A stretch of DNA of 64,000 nt, from NCBI RefSeq assembly GCF_020882245.1, contig NC_083597.1, positions 8,280,581-8,344,580 of the forward strand. The letters run 5' to 3'. The number at the start of each line of letters is the position of its first letter. Within the stretch, counting starts at the first letter, position 1. Both the position numbers and the translations under genes were made by a program. This DNA is from Rhopalosiphum padi. Lineage: Eukaryota; Arthropoda; Insecta; Hemiptera; Aphididae. The notes under the pieces are model-generated. The model saw only the letters and a list, made by a program, of their open reading frames with translations, did no database searches and was not told the DNA's origin. Positions 1-14,300 of the stretch are shown piece by piece.

Positions 1-1499
1 TTACCTTATTTTATTACCATTTTCAGGTACAGAACGAAATTGGTGACTTCTTAATAAAGCATTTGTAGTCGCTTGCATAGAAAATAATACCATTAAACCA
101 ATTGATATATATCTCATGATGAAATGTTTATGGATTTCTTCTTTTATTGAGCATTTAATTATACTCTTGTATTGCTATATAAACATTAAAAATTAGTAAG
201 TAGATAATGTTCAAGCTTCAAAAAGGCTTTAATAATATAAAATGATCAAGAGTTCCAAATTATCTGATTTTAGGCTATAACATATCGTAGACAATGATGT
301 ATATTTAACAATCAATGTTTGCGATAAGCTGGAACTGCAAATCTAGATTAAGCATTTATACATTAATGGATAATAACCATGGTCATTTCATTATTAAAAT
401 AGGAAGCTTAATATACAATTAATGGAGATCATTAAAACATTTCAATAGCTCATTCATCTAATTACATTCCTCCACTAAGATTCATCACAAAGATCTTTAT
501 TTATTATATTAGTATTCTTTCTTAAACAAGTTGATATATATGACCAACAAACTAATGGCATTACAGTCACTTGCACAAGAAGTATCTACCGAGTATAAGA
601 GATTTTTACTTTAATGTTATAGTTTTGGTTTTTTTCATAAAAAAAAACATAGAATATTAGTTTAATTTTGATTAATTAATTCCATTAATAAGTAAATATT
701 TTACACTAATTTTTTTATTATAACTGAAAACAATGCTATTACCACGATGTATAATTAATTATCTAATTTTATTACCATTTTTGTTCAGATGCAGAACGGA
801 ATTGGTGACTTCCTAATAAAGCATTTGCAGTCGCTCGCACGAAAAGCATGTCTCTACTGTAATAATGGTGAATAACCTTGTAAAGGTATTTTGTTTTATC
901 AAAAAAAGACCATAGAAATTGCTATCACCCAGATTTATCACTAATTACCTTATTTTATTACCATTTTCAGGTACAGAACGAAATTGGTGACTTCTTAATA
1001 AAGCATTTGTAGTCGCTTAATATACAATTAATGGAGATCATTAAAACATTTCAATAGCTCATTCATCTAATTAACTTTCCTCCACTAAGATTCATCACAA
1101 ATACCTTAATTTATTATAATATTAGTATTCTTTCTTAAACAAGTTGATATAGAAGACTAACAAACTAATGGCATTACAGTCACTTGCACAAGAAGTATCT
1201 ACCGAGTATAAGAGATTTTTACTTTAATGTTATGGTTTTGGTTTTTTTCATAAAAAAAACATAGAATATTAGTTTAATTTTGATTAATTAATTCCATTAA
1301 AGAGTAAATATTTTACACTAATTTTTTTATTATAACTGAAAACATTGCTATTAACACGATGTATAATTAATTATCGAATTTTATTACCATTTTTTTTCAG
1401 ATGCAGAACGGAATTGGTGACTTCCTAATAAAGCATTTGCAGTCGCTCGCACGAGAAGAAAGTCTCTTCTGTAATAATGATGAATAACCTTGAAAAGGT

Positions 1500-2340
1500 A
1501 TTTTGTTTTATCAAAAAATGACCATAGAAATTGCTATCACCCAGATTTATCACTAATTACCTTATTTTATTACCATTTTCAGGTACAGAACAAAATTGGT
1601 GACTTCCTATCAAAGCATTTGCAGTCGCTCGCACGAGAAGAAAGTCTCTACTGTAATAATGGTGAATAACCTTGAAAAGGTATTTTGTTTTATAAAAAAA
1701 AGAGTACAGAAATCAATTGTTATTTTGATTTGTTATTTCTATTTATAAGTAAATAATGTAGCATACAATTTTCATTATATCTATTGAAATTGCTATCACC
1801 CAGTCTTATCAATTATTACCTTATTTTATTACAGTTTTCAGGTACAGAACGAAATTAGTGACTTCCTATCAAAGCATTTGCAGTCGCTCGCACGAGAACA
1901 ATGTCTCTACTGTAATAATGGTGAATAAACTTGAAAAGGTGTTTTGTTTTATAAAAAAAAGAGTATAGAAATCAATTGTTATTTTGATTTGTTATTTCTA
2001 TTTATAAGTAAATAATTTAGCATACAATTTTCATTATATCTATTGAAATTGCTATCACCCAGTGTTATCAGTTATTACCTTATTTTATTACAATTTACAG
2101 GTACAAAACGAAATTGGTGACTTCCTAATAAAGCATTTGCAGTCGATCGGACGAGAAAAAAGTCTCTACCGTAATAAGGGTGAATAACCTTGAAAAGGTA
2201 TTTTGTTTTATCAAAAAAAGAGCATAGAAATTGCTTTCACCTAGATTTATCACTAATTACCTTATTTATTACAATTTTCAGGTACAGAACGAAATTGGTG
2301 ACTTCTTAATAAAGCATTTGTAGTCGCTTGCATAGAAAAT
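1500..2340. repeat. Example block of short satellite sub-monomers
   Basis: Within one long unit, the short sub-monomer is repeated in tandem with starts near 1582, 1841, 2099 and 2281, so with steps of about 258, 258 and 182 bp. The longer 258 bp form contains an extra stretch of about 75 bp (agagtacagaaatcaattg onward) that the 182-188 bp form lacks. The same block recurs near 3220-3950, 10970-11700 and 13230-13960. Gain and loss of these sub-monomers explains the unit lengths of 1.2-1.65 kb. Confidence 0.85.
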
Positions 2341-5300
2341 AATACCATTAAACCAATTGATATATATCTCATGATGAAATGTTTATGGATTTCTTCTTTT
2401 ATTGAGCATTTAATTATACTCTTGTATTGCTATATAAACATTAAAAATTAGTAAGTAGATAATGTTCAAGCTTCAAAAAGGCTTTAATAATATAAAATGA
2501 TCAAGAGTTCCAAATTATCTGATTTTAGGCTATAACATATCGTAGACAATGATGTATATTTAACAATCAATGTTTGCGATAAGCTGGAACTGCAAATCTA
2601 GATTAAGCATTTATACATTAATGGATAATAACCATGGTCATTTCATTATTAAAATAGGAAGCTTAATATACAATTAATGGAGATCATTAAAACATTTCAA
2701 TAGCTCATTCATCTAATTAACATTCCTCCACTAAGATTCATCACAAAGACCTTTATTTATTATATTAGTATTCTTTCTTAAACAAGTTGATATAGATGAA
2801 CAACAAACTAATGGCATTACAGTCACTTGCACAAGAAGTATCTACCGAGTATAAGAGATTTTTACTTTAATGTTATAGTTTTGGTTTTTTTCATAAAAAA
2901 AACATAGAATATTAGTTTAATTTTGATTAAATAATTCCATTAATAAGTAAATATTTTACACTAATTTTTTTATTATAACTGAAAATAATGCTATTACCAC
3001 GATGTATAATTAATTATCTAATTTTATTACCATTTTTTTTCAGATGCAGAACGGAATTGGTGACTTCCTAATAAAGCATTTGCAGTCGCTCGCACGAGAA
3101 GAAAGTCTCTTCTGTAATAATGATGAATAACCTTGAAAAGGTATTTTGTTTTATCAAAAAATGACCATAGAAATTGCTATCACCCAGATTTATCACTAAT
3201 TACCTTATTTTATTACCATTTTCAGGTACAGAACAAAATTGGTGACTTCCTATCAAAGCATTTGCAGTCGCTCGCACGAGAAGAAAGTCTCTACTGTAAT
3301 AATGGTGAATAACCTTGAAAAGGTATTTTGTTTTATAAAAAAAAGAGTACAGAAATCAATTGTTATTTTGATTTGTTATTTCTATTTATAAGTAAATAAT
3401 GTAGCATACAATTTTCATTATATCTATTGAAATTGCTATCACCCAGTCTTATCAATTATTACCTTATTTTATTACAGTTTTCAGGTACAGAACGAAATTA
3501 GTGACTTCCTATCAAAGCATTTGCAGTCGCTCGCACGAGAACAATGTCTCTACTGTAATAATGGTGAATAACCTTGAAAAGGTGTTTTGTTTTATAAAAA
3601 AAAGAGTATAGAAATCAATTGTTATTTTGATTTGTTATTTCTATTTATAAGTAAATAATTTAGCATACAATTTTCATTATATCTATTGAAATTGCTATCA
3701 CCCAGTGTTATCAGTTATTACCTTATTTTATTACAATTTACAGGTACAAAACGAAATTGGTGACTTCCTAATAAAGCATTTGCAGTCGATCGGACGAGAA
3801 AAAAGTCTCTACCGTAATAAGGGTGAATAACCTTGAAAAGGTATTTTGTTTTATCAAAAAAAGAGCATAGAAATTGCTTTCACCTAGATTTATCACTAAT
3901 TACCTTATTTATTACAATTTTCAGGTACAGAACGAAATTGGTGACTTCTTAATAAAGCATTTGTAGTCGCTTGCATAGAAAATAATACCATTAAACCAAT
4001 TGATATATATCTCATGATGAAATGTTTATGGATTTCTTCTTTTATTGAGCATTTAATTATACTCTTGTATTGCTATATAAACATTAAAAATTAGTAAGTA
4101 GATAATGTTCAAGCTTCAAAAAGGTTTTAATAATATAAAATGCTCAAGGGTTCCAAATTATCTGATTTTTGGCTATAACTTATCTTAGACAATGATGTAT
4201 ATTTAACAATCAATGTTTGCGATAAGCTGGAACTGCAAATCTAGATTAAGCATTTATACATTAATGGATAATAACCATGGTCATTTCATTATTAAAATAG
4301 GAAGCTTAATATACAATTAATGGAGATCATTAAAACATTTCAATAGCTCATTCATCTAATTAACTTTCCTCCACTAAGATTCATCACAAATACCTTAATT
4401 TATTATATTAGTATTCTTTCTTAAACAAGTTGATATAGAAGACCAACAAACTAATGGCATTACAGTCACTTGCACAAGAAGTATCTACCGAGTATAAGAG
4501 ATTTTTACTTTAATGTTATAGTTTTGGTTTTTTTCATAAAAAAAACATAGAATATTAGTTTAATTTTGATTAATTAATTCCATTAATAAGTAAATATTTT
4601 ACACTAATTTTTTTATTATAACTGAAAACAATGCTATTACCATGATGTATAATTAATTATCTAATTTTATTACCATTTTTTTTCAGGTACAGAACAAAAT
4701 TGGTGACTTCCTAATAAAGCATTTGCAGTCGCTCGCACGAGAAGCATGTCTCTACTGTAATAATGGTGAATAACCTTGTAAAGGTATTTTGTTTTATCAA
4801 TAAATGACCATAGAAATTGCTATCACCCAGATTTATCACTAATTACCTTATTTTATTACCATTTTCAGGTACAGAACGAAATTGGTGACTTCTTAATAAA
4901 GCATTTGTATTCGCTTGTATAGAAAATAATACCATTAAATCAATTGATATATAACTCATGATGAAATGTTTATGGATTTCTTCTTTTATTGAGCATTTAA
5001 TCATACTCTTGTATTGCTTTATAAACATTAAAAATTAGTAAGTAGATAATGTTCAAGCTTCAAAAAGGTTTTAATTATATAAAATGCTCAAGGGTTCCAA
5101 ATTATCTGATTTTTGGCTATAACTTATCTTAGACAATGATGTATATTTAACAATCAATGTTTGCGATAAGCTGGAACTGCAAATCTAGATTAAGCATTTA
5201 TACATTAATGGATAATAACCATGGTCATTTCATTATTAAAATAGGAAGCTTAATATACAATTAATGGAGATCATTAAAACATTTCAATAGCTCATTCATC

Positions 5301-8300
5301 TAATTAACTTTCCTCCACTAAGATTCATCACAAATACCTTAATTTATTATATTAGTATTCTTTCTTAAACAAGTTGATATAGAAGACCAACAAACTAATG
5401 GCATTACAGTCACTTGCACAAGAAGTATCTACCGAGTATAAGAGATTTTTACTTTAATGTTATAGTTTTGGTTTTTTTCATAAAAAAAACATAGAATATT
5501 AGTTTAATTTTGATTAATTAATTCCATTAATAAGTAAATATTTTACACTAATTTTTTTATTATAACTGAAAACAATGCTATTACCATGATGTATAATTAA
5601 TTATCTAATTTTATTACCATTTTTTTTCAGGTACAGAACAAAATTGGTGACTTCCTAATAAAGCATTTGCAGTCGCTCGCACGAGAAGCATGTCTCTACT
5701 GTAATAATGGTGAATAACCTTGTAAAGGTATTTTGTTTTATCAATAAATGACCATAGAAATTGCTATCACCCAGATTTATCACTAATTACCTTATTTTAT
5801 TACCATTTTCAGGTACAGAACGAAATTGGTGACTTCTTAATAAAGCATTTGTATTCGCTTGTATAGAAAATAATACCATTAAATCAATTGATATATAACT
5901 CATGATGAAATGTTTATGGATTTCTTCTTTTATTGAGCATTTAATCATACTCTTGTATTGCTTTATAAACATTAAAAATTAGTAAGTAGATAATGTTCAA
6001 GCTTCAAAAAGGTTTTAATTATATAAAATGCTCAAGGGTTCCAAATTATCTGATTTTTGGCTATAACTTATCTTAGACAATGATGTATATTTAACAATCA
6101 ATGTTTGCGATAAGCTGGAACTGCAAATCTAGATTAAGCATTTATACATTAATGGATAATAACCATGGTCATTTCTTTATTAAAATAGGAAGCTTAATAT
6201 ACAATTAATGGAGATCATTAAAACATTTCAATAGCTCATTCATCTAATTAACTTTCCTCCACTAAGATTCATCACAAATACCTTAATTTATTATATTAGT
6301 ATTCTTTCTTAAACAAGTTGATATAGAAGACCAACAAACTAATGGCATTACAGTCACTTGCACAAGAAGTATCTACCGAGTATAAGAGATTTTTACTTTA
6401 ATGTTATGGTTTTGGTTTTTTTCATAAAAAAAACATAGAATATTAGTTTATTTTTGATTAATTAATTCCATTAATAAGTAAATATTTTACACTAATTTTT
6501 TTATTATAACTGAAAACAATGCTATTACCACGATGTATAATTAATTATCTAATTTTATTACCATTTTTTTTCAGATGCAGAACGGAATTGGTGACTTCCT
6601 AATAAAGCATTTGCAGTCGCTCGCACGAAAAGCATGTCTCTACTGTAATAATGGTGAATAACCTTGTAAAGGTATTTTGTTTTATCAAAAAAAGACCATA
6701 GAAATTGCTATCACCCAGATTTATCACTAATTACCTTATTTTATTACCATTTTCAGGTACAGAACGAAATTGGTGACTTCTTAATAAAGCATTTGTAGTC
6801 GCTTGCATAGAAAATAATACCATTCAATCAATTGATATATATCTCATAATGAAATGTTTATGGATTTCTTCTTTTATTGAGCATTTAATTATACTCTTGT
6901 ATTGCTATATAAACATTAAAAATTAGTAAGTAGATAATGTTCAAGCTTCAAAAAGGCTTTAATAAAATTAAATGATCAAGGGTTCCAAATTATCTGATTT
7001 TAGGCTATAACTTATCTTAGACAATGATGTATATTTAACAATCAATGTTTGCGATAAGCTGGAACTGCAAATCTAGATTAAGCATTTATACATTAATGGA
7101 TAATAACCATGGTCATTTCATTATTGAAATAGGAAGCTTAATATACAATTAATGAAGATCATTAAAACATTTCAATAGCTCATTCATCTAATTAACTTTC
7201 CTCCACTAAGATTCATCACAAAGACCTTAATTTACTATATTTGTATTCTGTCTTAAACAAGTTGATATAGATGACCAACTAACTAATGGCATTACAGTCA
7301 CTTGCACAAGAAGTATCTACCGAGTATAAGAGATTTTTACTTTAATGTTATGGTTTTGGTTTTTTTCATAAAAAAAACATAGAATATTAGTTTATTTTTG
7401 ATTAATTAATTCCATTAATAAGTAAATATTTTACACTAATTTTTTTATTATAACTGAAAACAATGCTATTACCACGATGTATAATTAATTATCTAATTTT
7501 ATTACCATTTTTTTTCAGATGCAGAACGGAATTGGTGACTTCCTAATAAAGCATTTGCAGTCGCTCGCACGAAAAGCATGTCTCTACTGTAATAATGGTG
7601 AATAACCTTGTAAAGGTATTTTGTTTTATCAAAAAAAGACCATAGAAATTGCTATCACCCAGATTTATCACTAATTACCTTATTTTATTACCATTTTCAG
7701 GTACAGAACGAAATTGGTGACTTCTTAATAAAGCATTTGTAGTCGCTTGCATAGAAAATAATACCATTCAATCAATTGATATATATCTCATAATGAAATG
7801 TTTATGGATTTCTTCTTTTATTGAGCATTTAATTATACTCTTGTATTGCTATATAAACATTAAAAATTAGTAAGTAGATAATGTTCAAGCTTCAAAAAGG
7901 CTTTAATAAAATTAAATGATCAAGGGTTCCAAATTATCTGATTTTAGGCTATAACTTATCTTAGACAATGATGTATATTTAACAATCAATGTTTGCGATA
8001 AGCTGGAACTGCAAATCTAGATTAAGCATTTATACATTAATGGATAATAACCATGGTCATTTCATTATTGAAATAGGAAGCTTAATATACAATTAATGGA
8101 GATCATTAAAACATTTCAATAGCTCATTCATCTAATTAACTTTCCTCCACTAAGATTCATCACAAAGACCTTAATTTACTATATTTGTATTCTGTCTTAA
8201 ACAAGTTGATATAGATGACTAACAAACTAATGGCATTACAGTCACTTGCACAAGAAGTATCTACCGAGTATAAGAGATTTTTACTTTAATGTTATGGTTT

Positions 8301-11300
8301 TGGTTTTTTTCATAAAAAAAACATAGAATATTAGTTTAATTTTGATTAATTAATTCCATTAAAGAGTAAATATTTTACACTAATTTTTTTATTATAACTG
8401 AAAACATTGCTATTAACACGATGTATAATTAATTATCGAATTTTATTACCATTTTTTTTCAGATGCAGAACGGAATTGATGACTTCCTAATAAAGCATTT
8501 GCAGTCGCTCGCACGAGAAGAAAGTCTCTTCTGTAATAATGATGAATAACCTTGAAAAGGTATTTTGTTTTATCAAAAAATGACCATAGAAATTGCTATC
8601 ACCCAGATTTATCACTAATTACCTTATTTTATTACCATTTTCAGGTACAGAACGAAATTGGTGACTTCTTAATCAAGCATTTGGAGTCGCTTGCATAGAA
8701 AATAATACCATTAAATCAATTGATATATATCTCATGATGAAATGTTTATGGATTTCTTCTTTTATTGAGCATTTAATTATACTCTTGTATTGCTATATAA
8801 ACATTAAAAATTAGTAAGTAGATAATGTTCAAGCTTCAAAAAGGCTTTAATAATATAAAATGATCAAGGGTTCCAAATTATCTGATTTTAGGCTATAACT
8901 TATCGTAGACAATGATGTATATTTAACAATCAATGTTTGCGATAAGCTGGAACTGCAAATCTAGATTAAGCATTTATACATTAATGGATAATAACCATGG
9001 TCATTTCATTATTAAAATAGGAAGCTTAATATACAATTAATGGAGATCATTAAAACATTTCAATAGCTCATTCATCTAATTAACTTTCCTCCACTAAAAT
9101 TCATCACAAATACCTTAATTTACTATAATATTAGTATTCTTTCTTAAACAAGTTGATATAGAAGACTAACAAACTAATGGCATTACAGTCACTTACACAA
9201 GAAGTATCTACCGAGTATAAGAGATTTTTACTTTAATGTTATGGTTTTGGTTTTTTTCATAAAAAAAACATAGAATATTAGTTTAATTTTGATTAATTAA
9301 TTCCATTAAAGAGTAAATATTTTACACTAATTTTTTTATTATAACTGAAAACATTGCTATTAACACGATGTATAATTAATTATCGAATTTTATTACCATT
9401 TTTTTTCAGATGCAGAACGGAATTGGTGACTTCCTAATAAAGCATTTGCAGTCGCTCGCACGAGAAGAAAGTCTCTACTGTAATAATGGTGAATAACCTT
9501 GAAAAGGTATTTTGTTTTATAAAAAAAAGAGTACAGAAATCAATTGTTATTTTGATTTGTTATTTCTATTTAAAAGTAAATAATGTATCATACAATTTTC
9601 ATTATATCTATTGAAATTGCTATCACCCAGTCTTATCAATTATTACCTTATTTTATTACAATTTTCAGGTACAGAACGAAATTAGTGACTTCCTATCAAA
9701 GCATTTGCAGTCGCTCGCACGAGAACAATGTCTCTACTGTAATAATGGTGAATAACCTTGAACAGGTATTTTGTTTTATCAAAAAAAAACCATAGAAATT
9801 GCTATCACCCAGATTTATCACTTATTACCTTATTTTATTACCATTTTCAGGTACAGAACGAAATTGGTGACTTCCTATCAAAGCATTTGCAGTCGCTCGC
9901 ACGAGAACAATGTCTCTACTGTAATAATGGTGAATAACCTTGAAAAGGTATTTTGTTTTATAAAAAAAAGACCATAGAAATTGCTATCACCCAGATTTAT
10001 CACTAATTACCTTATTTATTACAATTTTCAGGTACAGAACGAAATTGGTGACTTCTTAATAAAGCATTTGTAGTCGCTTGCATAGAAAATAATACCATTA
10101 AACCAATTGATATATATCTCATGATGAAATGTTTATGGATTTCTTCTTTTATTGAGCATTTAATTATACTCTTGTATTGCTATATAAACATTAAAAATTA
10201 GTAAGTAGATAATGTTCAAGCTTCAAAAAGGCTTTAATAATATAAAATGATCAAGAGTTCTAAATTATCTGATTTTAGGCTATAACATATCGTAGACAAT
10301 GATGTATATTTAACAATCAATGTTTGCGATAAGCTGGAACTGCAAATCTAGATTAAGCATTTATACATTAATGGATAATAACCATGGTCATTTCATTATT
10401 AAAATAGGAAGCTTAATATACAATTAATGGAGATCATTAAAACATTTCAATAGCTCATTCATCTAATTAACATTCCTCCACTAAGATTCATCACAAAGAC
10501 CTTTATTTATTATATTAGTATTCTTTCTTAAACAAGTTGATATAGATGAACAACAAACTAATGGCATTACAGTCACTTGCACAAGAAGTATCTACCGAGT
10601 ATAAGAGATTTTTACTTTAATGTTATAGTTTTGGTTTTTTTCATAAAAAAAACATAGAATATTAGTTTAATTTTGATTAAATAATTCCATTAATAAGTAA
10701 ATATTTTACACTAATTTTTTTATTATAACTGAAAATAATGCTATTACCACGATGTATAATTAATTATCTAATTTTATTACCATTTTTTTTCAGATGCAGA
10801 ACGGAATTGGTGACTTCCTAATAAAGCATTTGCAGTCGCTCGCACGAGAAGAAAGTCTCTTCTGTAATAATGATGAATAACCTTGAAAAGGTATTTTGTT
10901 TTATCAAAAAATGACCATAGAAATTGCTATCACCCAGATTTATCACTAATTACCTTATTTTATTACCATTTTCAGGTACAGAACAAAATTGGTGACTTCC
11001 TATCAAAGCATTTGCAGTCGCTCGCACGAGAAGAAAGTCTCTACTGTAATAATGGTGAATAACCTTGAAAAGGTATTTTGTTTTATAAAAAAAAGAGTAC
11101 AGAAATCAATTGTTATTTTGATTTGTTATTTCTATTTATACGTAAATAATGTAGCATACAATTTTCATTATATCTATTGAAATTGCTATCACCCAGTCTT
11201 ATCAATTATTACCTTATTTTATTACAATTTTCAGGTACAGAACGAAATTAGTGACTTCCTATCAAAGCATTTGCAGTCGCTCGCACGAGAACAATGTCTC

Positions 11301-14300
11301 TACTGTAATAATGGTGAATAACCTTGAAAAGGTGTTTTGTTTTATAAAAAAAAGAGTATAGAAATCAATTGTTATTTTGATTTGTTATTTCTATTTATAA
11401 GTAAATAATTTAGCATACAATTTTCATTATATCTATTGAAATTGCTATCACCCAGTGTTATCAGTTATTACCTTATTTTATTACAATTTACAGGTACAAA
11501 ACGAAATTGGTGACTTCCTAATAAAGCATTTGCAGTCGATCGGACGAGAAAAAAGTCTCTACCGTAATAAGGGTGAATAACCTTGAAAAGGTATTTTGTT
11601 TTATCAAAAAAAGAGCATAGAAATTGCTTTCACCTAGATTTATCACTAATTACCTTATTTATTACAATTTTCAGGTACAGAACGAAATTGGTGACTTCTT
11701 AATAAAGCATTTGTAGTCGCTTGCATAGAAAATAATACCATTAAACCAATTGATATATATCTCATGATGAAATGTTTATGGATTTCTTCTTTTATTGAGC
11801 ATTTAATTATACTCTTGTATTGCTATATAAACATTAAAAATTAGTAAGTAGATAATGTTCAAGCTTCAAAAAGGCTTTAATAATATAAAATGATCAAGAG
11901 TTCCAAATTATCTGATTTTAGGCTATAACATATCGTAGACAATGATGTATATTTAACAATCAATGTTTGCGATAAGCTGGAACTGCAAATCTAGATTAAG
12001 CATTTATACATTAATGGATAATAACCATGGTCATTTCATTATTAAAATAGGAAGCTTAATATACAATTAATGGAGATCATTAAAACATTTCAATAGCTCA
12101 TTCATCTAATTAACATTCCTCCACTAAGATTCATCACAAAGACCTTTATTTATTATATTAGTATTCTTTCTTAAACAAGTTGATATAGATGAACAACAAA
12201 CTAGTGGCATTACAGTCACTTGCACAAGAAGTATCTACCGAGTATAAGAGATTTTTACTTTAATGTTATGGTTTTGGTTTTTTTCATAAAAAAAACATAG
12301 AATATTAGTTTAATTTTGATTAAATAATTCCATTAATAAGTAAATATTTTACACTAATTTTTTTATTATAACTGAAAATAATGCTATTACCACGATGTAT
12401 AATTAATTATCTAATTTTATTACCATTTTTTTTCAGATGCAGAACGGAATTGGTGACTTCCTAATAAAGCATTTGCAGTCGCTCGCACGAGAAGAAAGTC
12501 TCTACTGTAATAATGGTGAATAACCTTGAAAAGGTATTTTGTTTTATCAAAAAAAGACCATAGAAATTGCTATCACCCAGATTTATCACTAATTACCTTA
12601 TTTTATTACCATTTTCAGGTACAGAACGAAATTGGTGACTTCTTAATAAAGCATTTGTAGTCGCTTAATATACAATTAATGGAGATCATTAAAACATTTC
12701 AATAGCTCATTCATCTAATTAACTTTCCTCCACTAAGATTCATCACAAATACCTTAATTTATTATAATATTAGTATTCTTTCTTAAACAAGTTGATATAG
12801 AAGACTAACAAACTAATGGCATTACAGTCACTTGCACAAGAAGTATCTACCGAGTATAAGAGATTTTTACTTTAATGTTATGGTTTTGGTTTTTTTCATA
12901 AAAAAAACATAGAATATTAGTTTAATTTTGATTAATTAATTCCATTAAAGAGTAAATATTTTACACTAATTTTTTTATTATAACTGAAAACATTGCTATT
13001 AACACGATGTATAATTAATTATCGAATTTTATTACCATTTTTTTTCAGATGCAGAACGGAATTGGTGACTTCCTAATAAAGCATTTGCAGTCGCTCGCAC
13101 GAGAAGAAAGTCTCTTCTGTAATAATGATGAATAACCTTGAAAAGGTATTTTGTTTTATCAAAAAATGACCATAGAAATTGCTATCACCCAGATTTATCA
13201 CTAATTACCTTAATTTATTACCATTTTCAGGTACAGAACAAAATTGGTGACTTCCTATCAAAGCATTTGCAGTCGCTCGCACGAGAAGAAAGTCTCTACT
13301 GTAATAATGGTGAATAACCTTGAAAAGGTATTTTGTTTTATAAAAAAAAGAGTACAGAAATCAATTGTTATTTTGATTTGTTATTTCTATTTATAAGTAA
13401 ATAATGTAGCATACAATTTTCATTATATCTATTGAAATTGCTATCACCCAGTCTTATCAATTATTACCTTATTTTATTACAGTTTTCAAGTACAGAACGA
13501 AATTAGTGACTTCCTATCAAAGCATTTGCAGTCGCTCGCACGAGAACAATGTCTCTACTGTAATAATGGTGAATAACCTTGAAAAGGTGTTTTGTTTTAT
13601 AAAAAAAAGAATATAGAAATCAATTGTTATTTTGATTTGTTATTTCTATTTATAAGTAAATAATTTAGCATACAATTTTCATTATATCTATTGAAATTGC
13701 TATCACCCAGTGTTATCAGTTATTACCTTATTTTATTACAATTTACAGGTACAAAACGAAATTGGTGACTTCCTAATAAAGCATTTGCAGTCGATCGGAC
13801 GAGAAAAAAGTCTCTACCGTAATAAGGGTGAATAACCTTGAAAAGGTATTTTGTTTTATCAAAAAAAGAGCATAGAAATTGCTTTCACCTAGATTTATCA
13901 CTAATTACCTTATTTATTACAATTTTCAGGTACAGAACGAAATTGGTGACTTCTTAATAAAGCATTTGTAGTCGCTTGCATAGAAAATAATACCATTAAA
14001 CCAATTGATATATATCTCATGATGAAATGTTTATGGATTTCTTCTTTTATTGAGCATTTAATTATACTCTTGTATTGCTATATAAACATTAAAAATTAGT
14101 AAGTAGATAATGTTCAAGCTTCAAAAAGGCTTTAATAATATAAAATGATCAAGAGTTCCAAATTATCTGATTTTAGGCTATAACATATCGTAGACAATGA
14201 TGTATATTTAACAATCAATGTTTGCGATAAGCTGGAACTGCAAATCTAGATTAAGCATTTATACATTAATGGATAATAACCATGGTCATTTCATTATTAA